The notes below the pieces were generated by a model, which was not told the DNA's origin, did no database searches, and saw only the letters and a list, made by a program, of their open reading frames with translations. Shown piece by piece: positions 51,437-60,445 of a DNA stretch of 64,000 nucleotides (within the stretch, counting starts at the first letter, position 1; each line of letters begins with the position of its first letter). The stretch covers positions 185,944-249,943 of the forward strand of contig NZ_QTTN01000003.1 of NCBI RefSeq assembly GCF_003386535.1. Reading direction: 5' to 3'. The translations under genes were made by a program, and so were the position numbers. The DNA is from Paenibacillus taihuensis (lineage in GTDB: Bacteria; Bacillota; Bacilli; Paenibacillales; Paenibacillaceae).

Positions 51437-52396
51437 ATGGCGATGGAATCGTTAGGCGACCTGTTGAAGCGAATGCCTGGCGGCAGCAATGCGCTGCGAC
51501 AAGCCGACAAGCTGATGGAAGAGCTGCTGGCTGACCCGCTGGTTGGTCTGCTTCGCAATAAATATCCGGAGCTCGACGATGCGACAATCCGGATTAATAT
51601 GAACAAAATTTATCAATGCACCAAAGAATATCGGAACTGCTCGAATTGTCCGGGACTCGACGCATGTCCGAACGATTTTGAAGGGCATTATACGGAACTG
51701 TCCTGCGAACGCAGCGGCGAGCTTATTCAGTTGAATGAGCGCAAGGTGTCTTGCAAGAAGCTGCTCGCGAGACAAGGGGAGAGCAAGATTCGCAGCCGCA
51801 TTCGCAGCTTCTACGTCGATGACCGTGCGCTGTCGCAAGGTTATTCTGCGGATGAGATCGTGACCAAGGACGTAGAGCGAATGAAAGCGGTCGGCCAAGT
51901 GATGCGCTACATCAGCATGACGAAGGAAAAAGGGCTGCAGCCAGAAGGTATGTTCCTGATGGGATCTTTCGGTACGGGCAAAACGTTCCTCATGTGTTAT
52001 ATGCTCCATGAACTCGCGAAGGCAGGGTATACAGGCGCGATTGTGTACATGCCGGAGTTTGTGGAAGACTTGAAGTCGCTCATGATGGAGCCGCTCAAGC
52101 TGAAGGAAACGGTCGACTTGATGAAAGAAACCGATCTGCTCATCTTCGACGATATCGGTGCGGAGAACTTGAATCCGTGGGTACGTGACCATGTACTTGG
52201 TTCGATTCTCAATTACCGGATGAACCGCAAGCCGACGTTCTATACGTCAAACTACGGACTTGATGCGCTGGAGCAGCACTTCAGCTTCACGAACAAGGAC
52301 GGCGATGAGCTTCACAAAGGACAACGGTTGATGGACCGCGTTCGTCCTTATGTCGAGCTCGTGCATGTGACTGGCCATAATAAGCGAGGTCGCTAA
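51437..52396 (+). CDS. dnaI: Primosomal protein DnaI (helicase loader ATPase)
   Basis: The 319-residue AAA+ loader has an N-terminal zinc-binding region with cysteines (CTKEYRNCSNC, DACPNDFEGH) followed by Walker A GSFGTGKT and Walker B LLIFDDIGAE. It holds the replicative helicase as a hexamer and loads it at the origin. Start ATG follows TGAGGTGAAG, 17 bases after dnaB. A terminator follows, so it ends the operon. Confidence 0.97.
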   Translation: MAMESLGDLLKRMPGGSNALRQADKLMEELLADPLVGLLRNKYPELDDATIRINMNKIYQCTKEYRNCSNCPGLDACPNDFEGHYTELSCERSGELIQLNERKVSCKKLLARQGESKIRSRIRSFYVDDRALSQGYSADEIVTKDVERMKAVGQVMRYISMTKEKGLQPEGMFLMGSFGTGKTFLMCYMLHELAKAGYTGAIVYMPEFVEDLKSLMMEPLKLKETVDLMKETDLLIFDDIGAENLNPWVRDHVLGSILNYRMNRKPTFYTSNYGLDALEQHFSFTNKDGDELHKGQRLMDRVRPYVELVHVTGHNKRGR

Positions 52397-52407
52397 TTAG
52401 ATTGTAG

Positions 52408-52440
52408 AAGCCTACCGTTCGGTCGAATGGTAGGCTTTTA
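52408..52440 (+). terminator. Intrinsic terminator of dnaB-dnaI
   Basis: AAGCCTACCGTTC pairs with GAATGGTAGGCTT with one mismatch and a short loop, followed by TTTTA. Confidence 0.75.
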
Positions 52441-52486
52441 TATATTGACTCTAGTATCCTTCCCCCCATTGAGGTGGGGCTATATG

Positions 52487-52663
52487 GGATAAATCCAACG
52501 AGAAAGTAGACTTTAGGCAGAAAATGCATGCTACGTTGGATAAATCCACTCATTTTTACTGAAAATAGGCATAGTAGCCCTTTTGGTAATAAATGAGTGG
52601 AAAAATACATTATAGCTCTTAAAAAGACCTAATACCTGGATATTGGAGTGGATAAATCCAATA
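52487..52663. repeat. Intergenic repeat with three TGGATAAATCCA palindromes
   Basis: The core GGATAAATCC occurs at 52487-52496, 52538-52547 and 52650-52659; in the last two it is TGGATAAATCCA. The third copy is framed by TATTGGA/TCCAATA arms. The spacer between copies 1 and 2 contains CAGAAAATGCATGCT, the same sequence found in the type X spacers of the 24.5 kb array. No gene lies in this 380-base gap. Confidence 0.78.
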
Positions 52664-52728
52664 TAGCAGCGATGTACTTTTGGTCGGCATCTTCTTCATT
52701 GTGAGAAGGTTCTCGACAATCAAATCAA

Positions 52729-52763
52729 AAGAAGCTCCCCAAGGTTTCCTTGGGGAGCTTCTT
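52729..52763 (-). terminator. Terminator of the SLH-domain gene
   Basis: A perfect 16-bp stem (AAGAAGCTCCCCAAGG / CCTTGGGGAGCTTCTT) with a 3-base loop and a T-rich end on the minus strand, 13 bases past the stop codon. Confidence 0.9.
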
Positions 52764-52775
52764 ATTCTCAACAAC

Positions 52776-54326
52776 TTACGCTTCAAACAGCAAATTATAA
52801 AGTACCTGTGCAGCTTCTGCGCGTGTCGTATGGTTGCCAGGGGCAAAGCTGTTGTTGCTTCCGATCATAAGTTTCTCGTGGATGACGGTTTGAACCGCAG
52901 CTTTCGCCCAGCTGCTGATTGCGCTCGCATCCTTGAACGATTGAAGGTCAGCCGCCGTACCGCTGCCTGCTTGACCACTCTGCTTTGCATAGACACGAGC
53001 GATGATCATCGCCAGTTCTTCGCGTGTAATCAGCTTACTCGGCTCAAACTTGTTCGCGCCGCTGCCCGTTACGATGCCGTTCTCGTAAGCAGCAGCAGCT
53101 GCGTCTGCGTACCATGAGCCAGCTTTTACATCGACAAATGGCGAAGCTGCCTTCGCGTTTAGACCAAGTGCACGAACGATCATCGTTACGAACTCGGCGC
53201 GGCTTACGTCCGCTCGAGGACCGAACGTCGTGTTCGTCATCCCTTGGACGACATGCTTCGCAGTCAATTCTGCAATGACATCAGCAGCCCAGTGCGTGCT
53301 CGGCACATCGGCATAATTCTTCGTGTAAGAGAATACGCCGTATTTGCTGAAGTGGCTGACCGCTGCTGTGATGGTATTTCCTTGCAGCGTGCCTCCGATA
53401 TACTCGATTGTTCCTTGATCTCCGATGAAATAGATCCCTGAAAGGCGAGGATTCGCAGCAGCAGAAAGTTCAAGGGAAATCGTAACAGGCTCGGAGAATG
53501 TGCTCAGCTTGTTTACCGTGCCATCTTGAAGCTGAACACCTAATACGAGCTCGAGCACTTCGCCTTGTGGTGCAAGGCCTGCGCCTGCTTGACCTGCCGA
53601 GACGACGGATGCGCCGGCTTCCTCGTTGGACAGACGCTTGTATTGCAACGTAATATTCGCCTTGGAATCCGATCCTGCCAGCTTCGCAAGCGCGCTAAGA
53701 ACGCCGCCCGGAAGGGTTACGACTCCGCTTGGGAGCTGAATTTGGAGCCCTTTCTCGCCGATGGTTCCCACAGCGGATGCCGGCAGCGAGATTGTGGCTT
53801 GAACCGCACTCGCTTTCTTTGCATCCAGTGTCGCTGCTCCGGCAGACGGAATTTGAATGTCCGAAGCTTCAAAATGGATGATGGAGGAATCTGCCGGGTT
53901 GGTTGGCGTATCGGGCGTGCTCACCGGCGGAGAAGGATAATAAGGTGGTGCTATTACGGCAAACGACTTTGTCGCAACGTCGCTGCCGGATCCGGCGATA
54001 ACTTGATAATTGCTGTTTACGGCTGCATCGGACGGTACAGTAAACGAGGCGGAGTAGCGGCCTTCCGATGCCTTGACGATATCGAAGAACAAGATGGTGC
54101 CATCCGGATTCATTACCTTGATAATGACTTCGGATGCCGAAGTCGTGCCGCCAATGCTTACGGTCGACCCGGCAGTGACACTGGTTACATTATCGATCGT
54201 CGTACTTACGGCGGCTGCGGAAACGCTGGAAAACGCGGCGAACGGAATGGAAGGGGCGGCCAAACCGAGCGACAGCGTTAGAGCAAGCGACATTGTCAGC
54301 GCCTTATTCGTAATTGAGGTTCTCAA
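52776..54326 (-). CDS. Secreted S-layer homology (SLH) domain protein
   Basis: The 516-residue protein starts with TTG behind AAAGGAG and has a Sec signal peptide ending near SVSAAA (residue 38). Residues about 40-330 are a beta-rich, Ser/Thr/Ala-rich region with an Ig-like opening segment. Three SLH domains follow at about 336-390, 398-455 and 462-516 (YADVPSTHWAADVI, PFVDVKAGSWYADA, SFKDASAISSWAKA). SLH domains bind pyruvylated wall polymer, so the protein is cell-wall anchored. Its function is unknown; it lies downstream of the large nucleotidase. Confidence 0.93.
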   Translation of the reverse strand: MRTSITNKALTMSLALTLSLGLAAPSIPFAAFSSVSAAAVSTTIDNVTSVTAGSTVSIGGTTSASEVIIKVMNPDGTILFFDIVKASEGRYSASFTVPSDAAVNSNYQVIAGSGSDVATKSFAVIAPPYYPSPPVSTPDTPTNPADSSIIHFEASDIQIPSAGAATLDAKKASAVQATISLPASAVGTIGEKGLQIQLPSGVVTLPGGVLSALAKLAGSDSKANITLQYKRLSNEEAGASVVSAGQAGAGLAPQGEVLELVLGVQLQDGTVNKLSTFSEPVTISLELSAAANPRLSGIYFIGDQGTIEYIGGTLQGNTITAAVSHFSKYGVFSYTKNYADVPSTHWAADVIAELTAKHVVQGMTNTTFGPRADVSRAEFVTMIVRALGLNAKAASPFVDVKAGSWYADAAAAAYENGIVTGSGANKFEPSKLITREELAMIIARVYAKQSGQAGSGTAADLQSFKDASAISSWAKAAVQTVIHEKLMIGSNNSFAPGNHTTRAEAAQVLYNLLFEA

Positions 54327-54354
54327 ACTTGAAGCTCCTTTCAGCTAAGGCAGC

Positions 54355-54374
54355 CCGGACTTTGAGAAGTCCGG
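54355..54374. other. Small hairpin between nucleotidase and SLH genes
   Basis: CCGGACTT pairs with AAGTCCGG over 8 bases with a 4-base loop, but no T run follows on the minus strand. It could be a processing or attenuation element. Confidence 0.45.
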
Positions 54375-54392
54375 ATATGCCTGACCTTTAGT

Positions 54393-57300
54393 TTACGGTG
54401 TTGAAATTGCAGCTGTTGCCGGGATGTTCGTAATACGTCCCTTTGTCGCGGCCGTAATCGTACCGCGGTTAAATGTTTTCAGTACATAGTTGTAGAAGGC
54501 GTCGATATCCGTGCTTCCGGCAATTTGATTCTTGCCTTGAATGAGGATGGTATAGTTGTCGCCGCCAGCAGCCATGAAGTTATTCACGACAGCCGTGTAC
54601 TCTGCAGTATCGGAGATCGGCGTGCCGTCTTCTTTCGTCAAGGAAACGACGCGCTCTTCAATCGGCTTGTTGAAATCAGCTGTATACTTCAGACCGGAAA
54701 TTTGAAGCGTCTTCGTCTGGTCCGGAGTAGCGCCCCATTGCTGCTGAAGCAGCGTCTTGATCTGAGCGCCTGTGAGCGTCATCTTCACGAGCTGGTTGCC
54801 GAACGGCTGAATACGGAACAGATCGGAATAGAGCACAGGGCCTTGCGGGATGTCGGCACGAATGCCGCCCGGATTCATGAAGGCAAAGTCGGATTGCATG
54901 GAATCCTTCATCGCATCGGCGATCAGGCTGCCCAGTGCATTCTCCTCCGTATAAGCGTTAGCCTTCGCAATGACGGCAGTCGTTGCGCCGACAGGCTGAG
55001 AAAGCTCAGGGTGTCTGCCCAGAGCAGCTTGGACAAGTGCAGCCGCCGCTGCGTCCGGCGTAACGCCGGCTTGCTTCACGTCCACGATGTTCGCTGTTTT
55101 CTTCACGATATCATGAGTAGCGGGGTCAATCTCAAGATCTACGTCCGCAAAAGCAGTGCCGTACGAGTAAGCTTGGAACACGAGCTTGTTGTCTACGACG
55201 CCGTTTACTTTCGCGTGGTTGTCGCCGGCGAAAATAACATCGACTTCATCATCAACCGCATTCGCCAGATCAGCAGCTTCGCCGGTAACCGTCGTGCCGG
55301 ATTGCGTTGCAGGATCATGGGCAAGGACAACAATGGCTTTAACGCCTTGTGCTTTCAACTCTGCTACGGCAGCGTTGACGACCGGTGCTTGCTCAACAAT
55401 GTTAACCGGCGCCAGCGCGGAAGGCGAAACCTTGCTTGGAGTCAGCATCGTTACGACGCCGACGAAGCCGATTTTCTCGCCGCCGAATTCTTCGACCACA
55501 TATGGAGCAATGATAGGCTGGTTCGTTGCTTTATCGATAGCATTGGCATTGATGTAATCGATCTTCGATTTGGAATACACGATACTTGGATTAATAGGGT
55601 CCGGACCGCCGTTCAGTTGGGCCATAAGCGCCGGAACGCCTTGGTCAAACTCGTGGTTGCCGAGAGTTCCGACTTTGAAGCCCATCATTTCCAGGAAATC
55701 GAGCGTAGGCTTGTCCCGCTCAAGCGAAGAGACAGGCGAGCTTGCGCCGACTGCGTCGCCATTATGAACGAGCAGCGTATTCGCCGAGTTGATGCCTTTA
55801 AAGTCTTTCAGGTACGTGGCCAAGTAAGCTGCGCCGCCGACAACGTTCGTTCCGGCAAGCGTGGAATAGTCCAGCTGGCCATGGAAATCGTTGATGCCAA
55901 GCAGCTGTACCTTCACGTTGTTATTAGGGACAGGCGTCGATCCATCACCGCTAAGATCTAATTTATAGATGCCAAACTCATTGAGATCTGTACGTCCGGT
56001 GGACGTAATCTTCGGATTGGCGGACAGGTACTTATCTGCCGCCGGCGCGGTGGTGAACGTTACTTGTACGTTGTTGTTGATTGGAGCGATCGACCAGTTG
56101 TTATCGGCTGCCGGGTTGATTGTTCCTTGCTGCGTGATATAGTCCATCAGCACTTGGCGGTTCTCATCAGACGAGTCGAGCACTAGCGTCGAGCCTTTCA
56201 CGCTGGGGAAGTTGCCGCCGCCGCTGACGCGGTAATTGTTGCTGACCACGATAAAGTCTTGATTCGGATCGATCGGCTGGCCGTTGTATTGAAGATTGAT
56301 GATCCGGTTCGCCGCCGTGTTGTCAACCTTGCCGTCCGGCGTGTATTTCGCAGGCTGCGTGACGTCGATTTGATACGTTACACCGTCGATCACGTCGAAG
56401 TTAAAGACCGAGAATTTGGAATTGAGCAGCGATTGCTCATCTGTTTTGGTTGGATCGATCTGATTGAACATGCCTGCGGACATTTCCAGCCATTCTTTAA
56501 TGACGGAGCCCTTTACTTTAATCGCCTTCAGCGTGTTGTCGTACAGATACAAGTCGCTTGCGTTTTTGATAGCCAGATCGCCTGTTTCGATGTTTGTGTA
56601 ATCGGTGATGCCGTTGCGTCCGGCTTTGAACGGCGCGCCAACCGATAGAATCGGTAGGTTCTTGTCCGGCGAATTGTTCGCCGCTAACTGATTCTTGACG
56701 AACCATTCCTGCGCTTTCGTTACGATCTGAACCGATGGGTCGTCCTGTACAAGCGCGAAGTAGCTGTAAATAGGAGCCGAGGTTTGACCGATTGCTCCAT
56801 TCGCATAATCGATCGTCGCCTCGTGTTCTGCTTTAATGGCTTCGACGATTGCCGGATCTGAATCGACCAGCGATTTCTTCAGTACGTTGTCATAGATATA
56901 TTTGTTCGAGGCTTGCGAGTTTGTAACGGCCCACTTGCCGTTGGTTTTGTTCAGCGTCAGGTCGATGATACCGAGATTCGCACCGCCGTAGCCAGCTTGT
57001 ACAGCTGCAACGCCGTTAATGGTACCCTTCGCGTTATCGACGCCCGGAAGCGGGTTGCCGCTTGCATCCTTGAAGAGCGGGTCAAGTGCGGTCACGCTCG
57101 CTGCAGGGAATACCTTGTGCGTATGCGAGAATGTAATCGCATCGATGCCTTCAACTTGGCTTAACGGATAGACCGCATCTTCCGCGCCTTTGCCTGCCAC
57201 AGCCGAACCGTTGAAGCCGGAGTGAGTCAGAGCGACGACGATATCCGCGCCTTCAGCGCGCATTTGCGGAACGAACTTCTTGGCCGTGTCCACGATATCC

Positions 57301-58295
57301 TTCGTAATGACTTTGCCGTCCAGGTTTGCTTTGTCCCAATCCATGATTTGCGGAGTAACGAGTCCGAGGAAACCGATTTTTACCGTTTGCATCTGGTCAT
57401 TCTCGTCCGTTACTTGCTTCTCGATAATTTGGTAAGGCTTGAACTTGTTAACGTCGTTGTCCGGATTGTTATCATGATCGTCTACATAGACGTTGGCATT
57501 GACATAAGGGAACTGCGCGTCATCAATCGCCTCGTCCAAATAATCCAGTCCATAATTGAATTCATGATTGCCGAAGGTTGCGATATCATAGCCCATCAAA
57601 TCCATGGCTTTATAGGCAGGATGCACTTGTCCGTCTTGAAGCGGAGCAACCTTAGCCATGTACGTACCTAGCGGTGTTCCTTGGAGAAGGTCGCCGTTAT
57701 CGACAAGAACGGCGTTCTTCACTTCGGAGCGGGCTTGCTTCACGAGTGTAGCCGTCTTCACAAGACCGACGTTATCCGCAGGCGCGCTCTTGTAATAATC
57801 GTAGTTCATGAAGTTCGTATGGACATCAGTCGTTTCCATAATACGCAGCTTCAGCGTTGATGCACCGCCGATTGCAATCGTCGCCGGATCCGCAAGGTTC
57901 GTTCCCACTTCTGTCAAAGAGCCGCTGTAGGAGTCGACTACGAACACTTTTACGGAAAAGTTGCTGCCTGTTTTATTGAAGTGGGCTGTGATTTTCTCGC
58001 TGCCCGTAATATTCTTCGTGACTGCAGCGATACCGACAGGAACAGTGCCATCGAATAGTTCGAAAATAACCGTTTCATCACCGGCATGTGCTGTAGAAGT
58101 AGGAGTAACGACAGCGCTGGCATTGACCCCGCCCCACGAATTGATAACGCCGTTCGTAATTGTAAAGGAACGTTCTAGTGCAGCAGGCGAAGCTAATGCA
58201 TGAACAGGTGTTGTCATGTACGCTGTTGTCAGGAAGCCGGATAGTAGGGAAGCAGCGATTGCTGCCCGCGACATTTTCTGCCGAATAGAAGACAT
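54393..58295 (-). CDS. Secreted double metallophosphatase: cyclic-nucleotide phosphodiesterase plus 5'-nucleotidase (YfkN-like)
   Basis: The 1300-residue protein carries a signal peptide and two full modules. Module 1 (about residues 150-740) has METTDVHTN, NGDLLQG, GNHEFNYG and SHTHKVFP, and resembles 2',3'-cyclic-nucleotide 2'-phosphodiesterase. Module 2 (about 800-1290) has GINDFHGQ, HNGDAVG, GNHEFDQG and a 5'-nucleotidase C-terminal domain (MNPGGIRADIP). This resembles B. subtilis YfkN but has no visible LPxTG sorting signal or SLH domain at its end, so it may be released or held by the adjacent SLH protein. It scavenges phosphate from external nucleotides. Confidence 0.94.
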   Translation of the reverse strand: MSSIRQKMSRAAIAASLLSGFLTTAYMTTPVHALASPAALERSFTITNGVINSWGGVNASAVVTPTSTAHAGDETVIFELFDGTVPVGIAAVTKNITGSEKITAHFNKTGSNFSVKVFVVDSYSGSLTEVGTNLADPATIAIGGASTLKLRIMETTDVHTNFMNYDYYKSAPADNVGLVKTATLVKQARSEVKNAVLVDNGDLLQGTPLGTYMAKVAPLQDGQVHPAYKAMDLMGYDIATFGNHEFNYGLDYLDEAIDDAQFPYVNANVYVDDHDNNPDNDVNKFKPYQIIEKQVTDENDQMQTVKIGFLGLVTPQIMDWDKANLDGKVITKDIVDTAKKFVPQMRAEGADIVVALTHSGFNGSAVAGKGAEDAVYPLSQVEGIDAITFSHTHKVFPAASVTALDPLFKDASGNPLPGVDNAKGTINGVAAVQAGYGGANLGIIDLTLNKTNGKWAVTNSQASNKYIYDNVLKKSLVDSDPAIVEAIKAEHEATIDYANGAIGQTSAPIYSYFALVQDDPSVQIVTKAQEWFVKNQLAANNSPDKNLPILSVGAPFKAGRNGITDYTNIETGDLAIKNASDLYLYDNTLKAIKVKGSVIKEWLEMSAGMFNQIDPTKTDEQSLLNSKFSVFNFDVIDGVTYQIDVTQPAKYTPDGKVDNTAANRIINLQYNGQPIDPNQDFIVVSNNYRVSGGGNFPSVKGSTLVLDSSDENRQVLMDYITQQGTINPAADNNWSIAPINNNVQVTFTTAPAADKYLSANPKITSTGRTDLNEFGIYKLDLSGDGSTPVPNNNVKVQLLGINDFHGQLDYSTLAGTNVVGGAAYLATYLKDFKGINSANTLLVHNGDAVGASSPVSSLERDKPTLDFLEMMGFKVGTLGNHEFDQGVPALMAQLNGGPDPINPSIVYSKSKIDYINANAIDKATNQPIIAPYVVEEFGGEKIGFVGVVTMLTPSKVSPSALAPVNIVEQAPVVNAAVAELKAQGVKAIVVLAHDPATQSGTTVTGEAADLANAVDDEVDVIFAGDNHAKVNGVVDNKLVFQAYSYGTAFADVDLEIDPATHDIVKKTANIVDVKQAGVTPDAAAAALVQAALGRHPELSQPVGATTAVIAKANAYTEENALGSLIADAMKDSMQSDFAFMNPGGIRADIPQGPVLYSDLFRIQPFGNQLVKMTLTGAQIKTLLQQQWGATPDQTKTLQISGLKYTADFNKPIEERVVSLTKEDGTPISDTAEYTAVVNNFMAAGGDNYTILIQGKNQIAGSTDIDAFYNYVLKTFNRGTITAATKGRITNIPATAAISTP

Positions 58296-58795
58296 TTTTT
58301 AGTAAAACTCCTTTCAAATGGGTATGGAACTATAATAGCAACCAGTCTATTAAGGTGTGTTTAAGATATTGTACGGTTCCTGTAAAAAAGAAGAAATTTA
58401 CCATCTATATGGGGGAAATGGGAGGTAATTAACTGGGTGCGAGTGGAAAATGAAACCTTATTGTACAAGCAGCAAACGCGCATCGTTTCTGGAGTTGACC
58501 GGTTTCCAAACTTGGTCAATTCTAATTTACGATTCCTCCATATAAATTGGGGTAAAATTACGGCTCCTATCCATGAACAGACCAAAAAAACCGCACATCG
58601 ATTGTTGTGCGGTTGCTCGGAGAGCGCCAGAGAGCGCCGGAGAGCATGGCAAAAAAAGTAGAAATGGTGCTTCTCGGATTTATCTTTTTCGACAAATTTT
58701 TCATGGGATTAATACTATAATGAAAATAAAAATTTAAAAGTTTTAAGTTTTAGCTGACGGTTTCCGGTTTCTTTCATTACCAAAGGAGGAAGCTC
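58296..58795. other. Intergenic region between nucleotidase and two-component genes
   Basis: No gene is visible in 500 bases. It contains TTAAAC and TTAATA 11 bases apart on the minus strand (58348-58365), like PhoP half-sites for the nucleotidase. Also present are the inverted repeat TTGACC/GGTCAA at 58495-58519, a 9-bp hairpin with a minus-strand T run at 58584-58614 that would stop leftward transcripts, and a TTCGACA Spo0A-like heptamer at 58688-58694. The last is followed by TATAAT near 58716. Confidence 0.45.
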
Positions 58796-60418
58796 ATGTA
58801 CTCTATGCTTATCGTTGACGACGAAAAATGGGTTCGGCAAGGGCTGAAGCAAACCATCGATTGGCAGGCACACGGGGTTGAGCTTTGGGGTGAAGCACAG
58901 AACGGAGAGGAAGCGTTTACATGGCTTTCGAGAAGCAGGCCGGATATTGTGATCACGGATATCAAGATGCCTGGCATGGACGGCTTAACTCTGCTTGAAT
59001 ACATAAATAAACAGAAGCTGCATACGAAAGTGATTATTATCAGCGGATATAGCGACTTCTCTTACGCCCAGAAAGCGGTCAAGTGCGGTGCATACGGTTA
59101 TGTGCTGAAGCCGATCGAGGAACGCGAGCTGCTCGAGATCGTGCATCATTGCGTAGAAGATCTGGATAACGATCAGAAGCGGGTCAGCATCATCGAGGAG
59201 ATGCAAGGACAGATTCGCGAGAGCATTCCGCTGGCCAGGCAGAGGTACCTCGAGCAATTATTGCGGGGTGAAAGCGAATCGAATGTCCGTGACGCGGAGA
59301 CGATTCGGCGGGCACTGCAGCTGCCCTTGAATTCGGATGAGATGCAGGTTGCTGTCATTCGCGTATTCGACTGGGGCTATAAAGGCGAAGCGCGAAGCGG
59401 CAGAAGCGCGATGCTGCACGCGATTGGAGTCATCGCCGAGAAACGGTTTCAGGAGAAGGGGTATCGTTCCTTCTTCTGCAAATTAAGCGATGAAGATGGA
59501 GATGCTGCGCTCGTGTTCTTGCCTGAACACACCGTGGGCTTCGACAATAAGACTGTCGTTTCTTCGATCCTGATAGAAGTGCTGGAAGAGAGCAGACGAG
59601 CATTGGATATGACCGCCAGCATCGGACTCAGTCAGGCCATTGGATGGGAAAAGCTCGCAAGCGCGTATACCGAAGCTGTTTACGCATGCAGCTATTCGTT
59701 CTTCAAGGGGAAAGGAAAGCTCTATGACGGGCAGCAGCTTCCGCCGTATCCGGCTGCAAGCGATATTCCCACGGTGTGCCCGAGTCCGGAGTGGGACAAC
59801 CGGGTCACGCATGCCATTAAGACCGGGGACAGCGAGTTAATCAGACAAACAGCAAGGGAACTGCAGCAGCATATCGAGGAAATCGCTCCGAAATTTGCTC
59901 CTTTGCATATCGTCCAGGCTCTTCGGATACTGCTCGCCAATCTGTTCTATAAACTCAAAGGCTGTCTCCATAAAGAGGAGACGGTTGAACGGAGCACACT
60001 TACGGAACTGCTTCCTTCGAGCTTCCAGCTGGAGGATCTAAGCAGTCAGCTTGCGTCGGAGTTAACGAAGTGGAGCTCCAGAATAAGGGAAACGGCCAGC
60101 CGCAGCAGGCTCGTTGAGCTGGGTCTCGAGTATATCGGGCAACATTTTACTCGCCAAATCACTTTGCAGGATGTATCGAATCACCTCTATGTGAATGCTT
60201 CCTACTTCAGCCGATTGTTCCATGAAGAGATGGGCGAGACGTTCGTTCGCTATGTGGCGGGATTACGCATTTCGAAAGCAAAGCAGCTCCTGAAAGGCAC
60301 AACGAAGAAAATCTACGAAATCGCAGATGAGGTCGGCTATAGCGATTTTCGCCATTTTGTCAAAACGTTCAAAGAGCTCGTAGGTCTGACACCTACGCAA
60401 TACCGGGATAGTATATAG
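58796..60418 (+). CDS. YesN-type response regulator with AraC-type DNA-binding domain
   Basis: The 540-residue protein has a receiver domain with the phosphorylated Asp55 (VITDIKMPGMDG) and conserved Lys (VLKPIEER), a long middle region, and a C-terminal AraC-type double helix-turn-helix (residues about 440-540, DVSNHLYVNASYFSRLFHEE and IYEIADEVGYSDFRHF). It is the transcriptional output of the adjacent YesM-type kinase, probably for sugar uptake genes. ATG follows AAAGGAGGAAG. Confidence 0.95.
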   Translation: MYSMLIVDDEKWVRQGLKQTIDWQAHGVELWGEAQNGEEAFTWLSRSRPDIVITDIKMPGMDGLTLLEYINKQKLHTKVIIISGYSDFSYAQKAVKCGAYGYVLKPIEERELLEIVHHCVEDLDNDQKRVSIIEEMQGQIRESIPLARQRYLEQLLRGESESNVRDAETIRRALQLPLNSDEMQVAVIRVFDWGYKGEARSGRSAMLHAIGVIAEKRFQEKGYRSFFCKLSDEDGDAALVFLPEHTVGFDNKTVVSSILIEVLEESRRALDMTASIGLSQAIGWEKLASAYTEAVYACSYSFFKGKGKLYDGQQLPPYPAASDIPTVCPSPEWDNRVTHAIKTGDSELIRQTARELQQHIEEIAPKFAPLHIVQALRILLANLFYKLKGCLHKEETVERSTLTELLPSSFQLEDLSSQLASELTKWSSRIRETASRSRLVELGLEYIGQHFTRQITLQDVSNHLYVNASYFSRLFHEEMGETFVRYVAGLRISKAKQLLKGTTKKIYEIADEVGYSDFRHFVKTFKELVGLTPTQYRDSI

Positions 60419-60445
60419 CCGGAATAACAATGGGGCTGAGTGATC

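Noticed and set aside
54525..55961. 478-residue frame antisense to the nucleotidase
   Set aside because: Shadow frame; the minus strand encodes conserved metallophosphatase motifs.
58584..58614. Terminator of a plus-strand gene
   Set aside because: The T run is on the minus strand and no minus-strand gene ends here, so it is noted only as a possible insulator.
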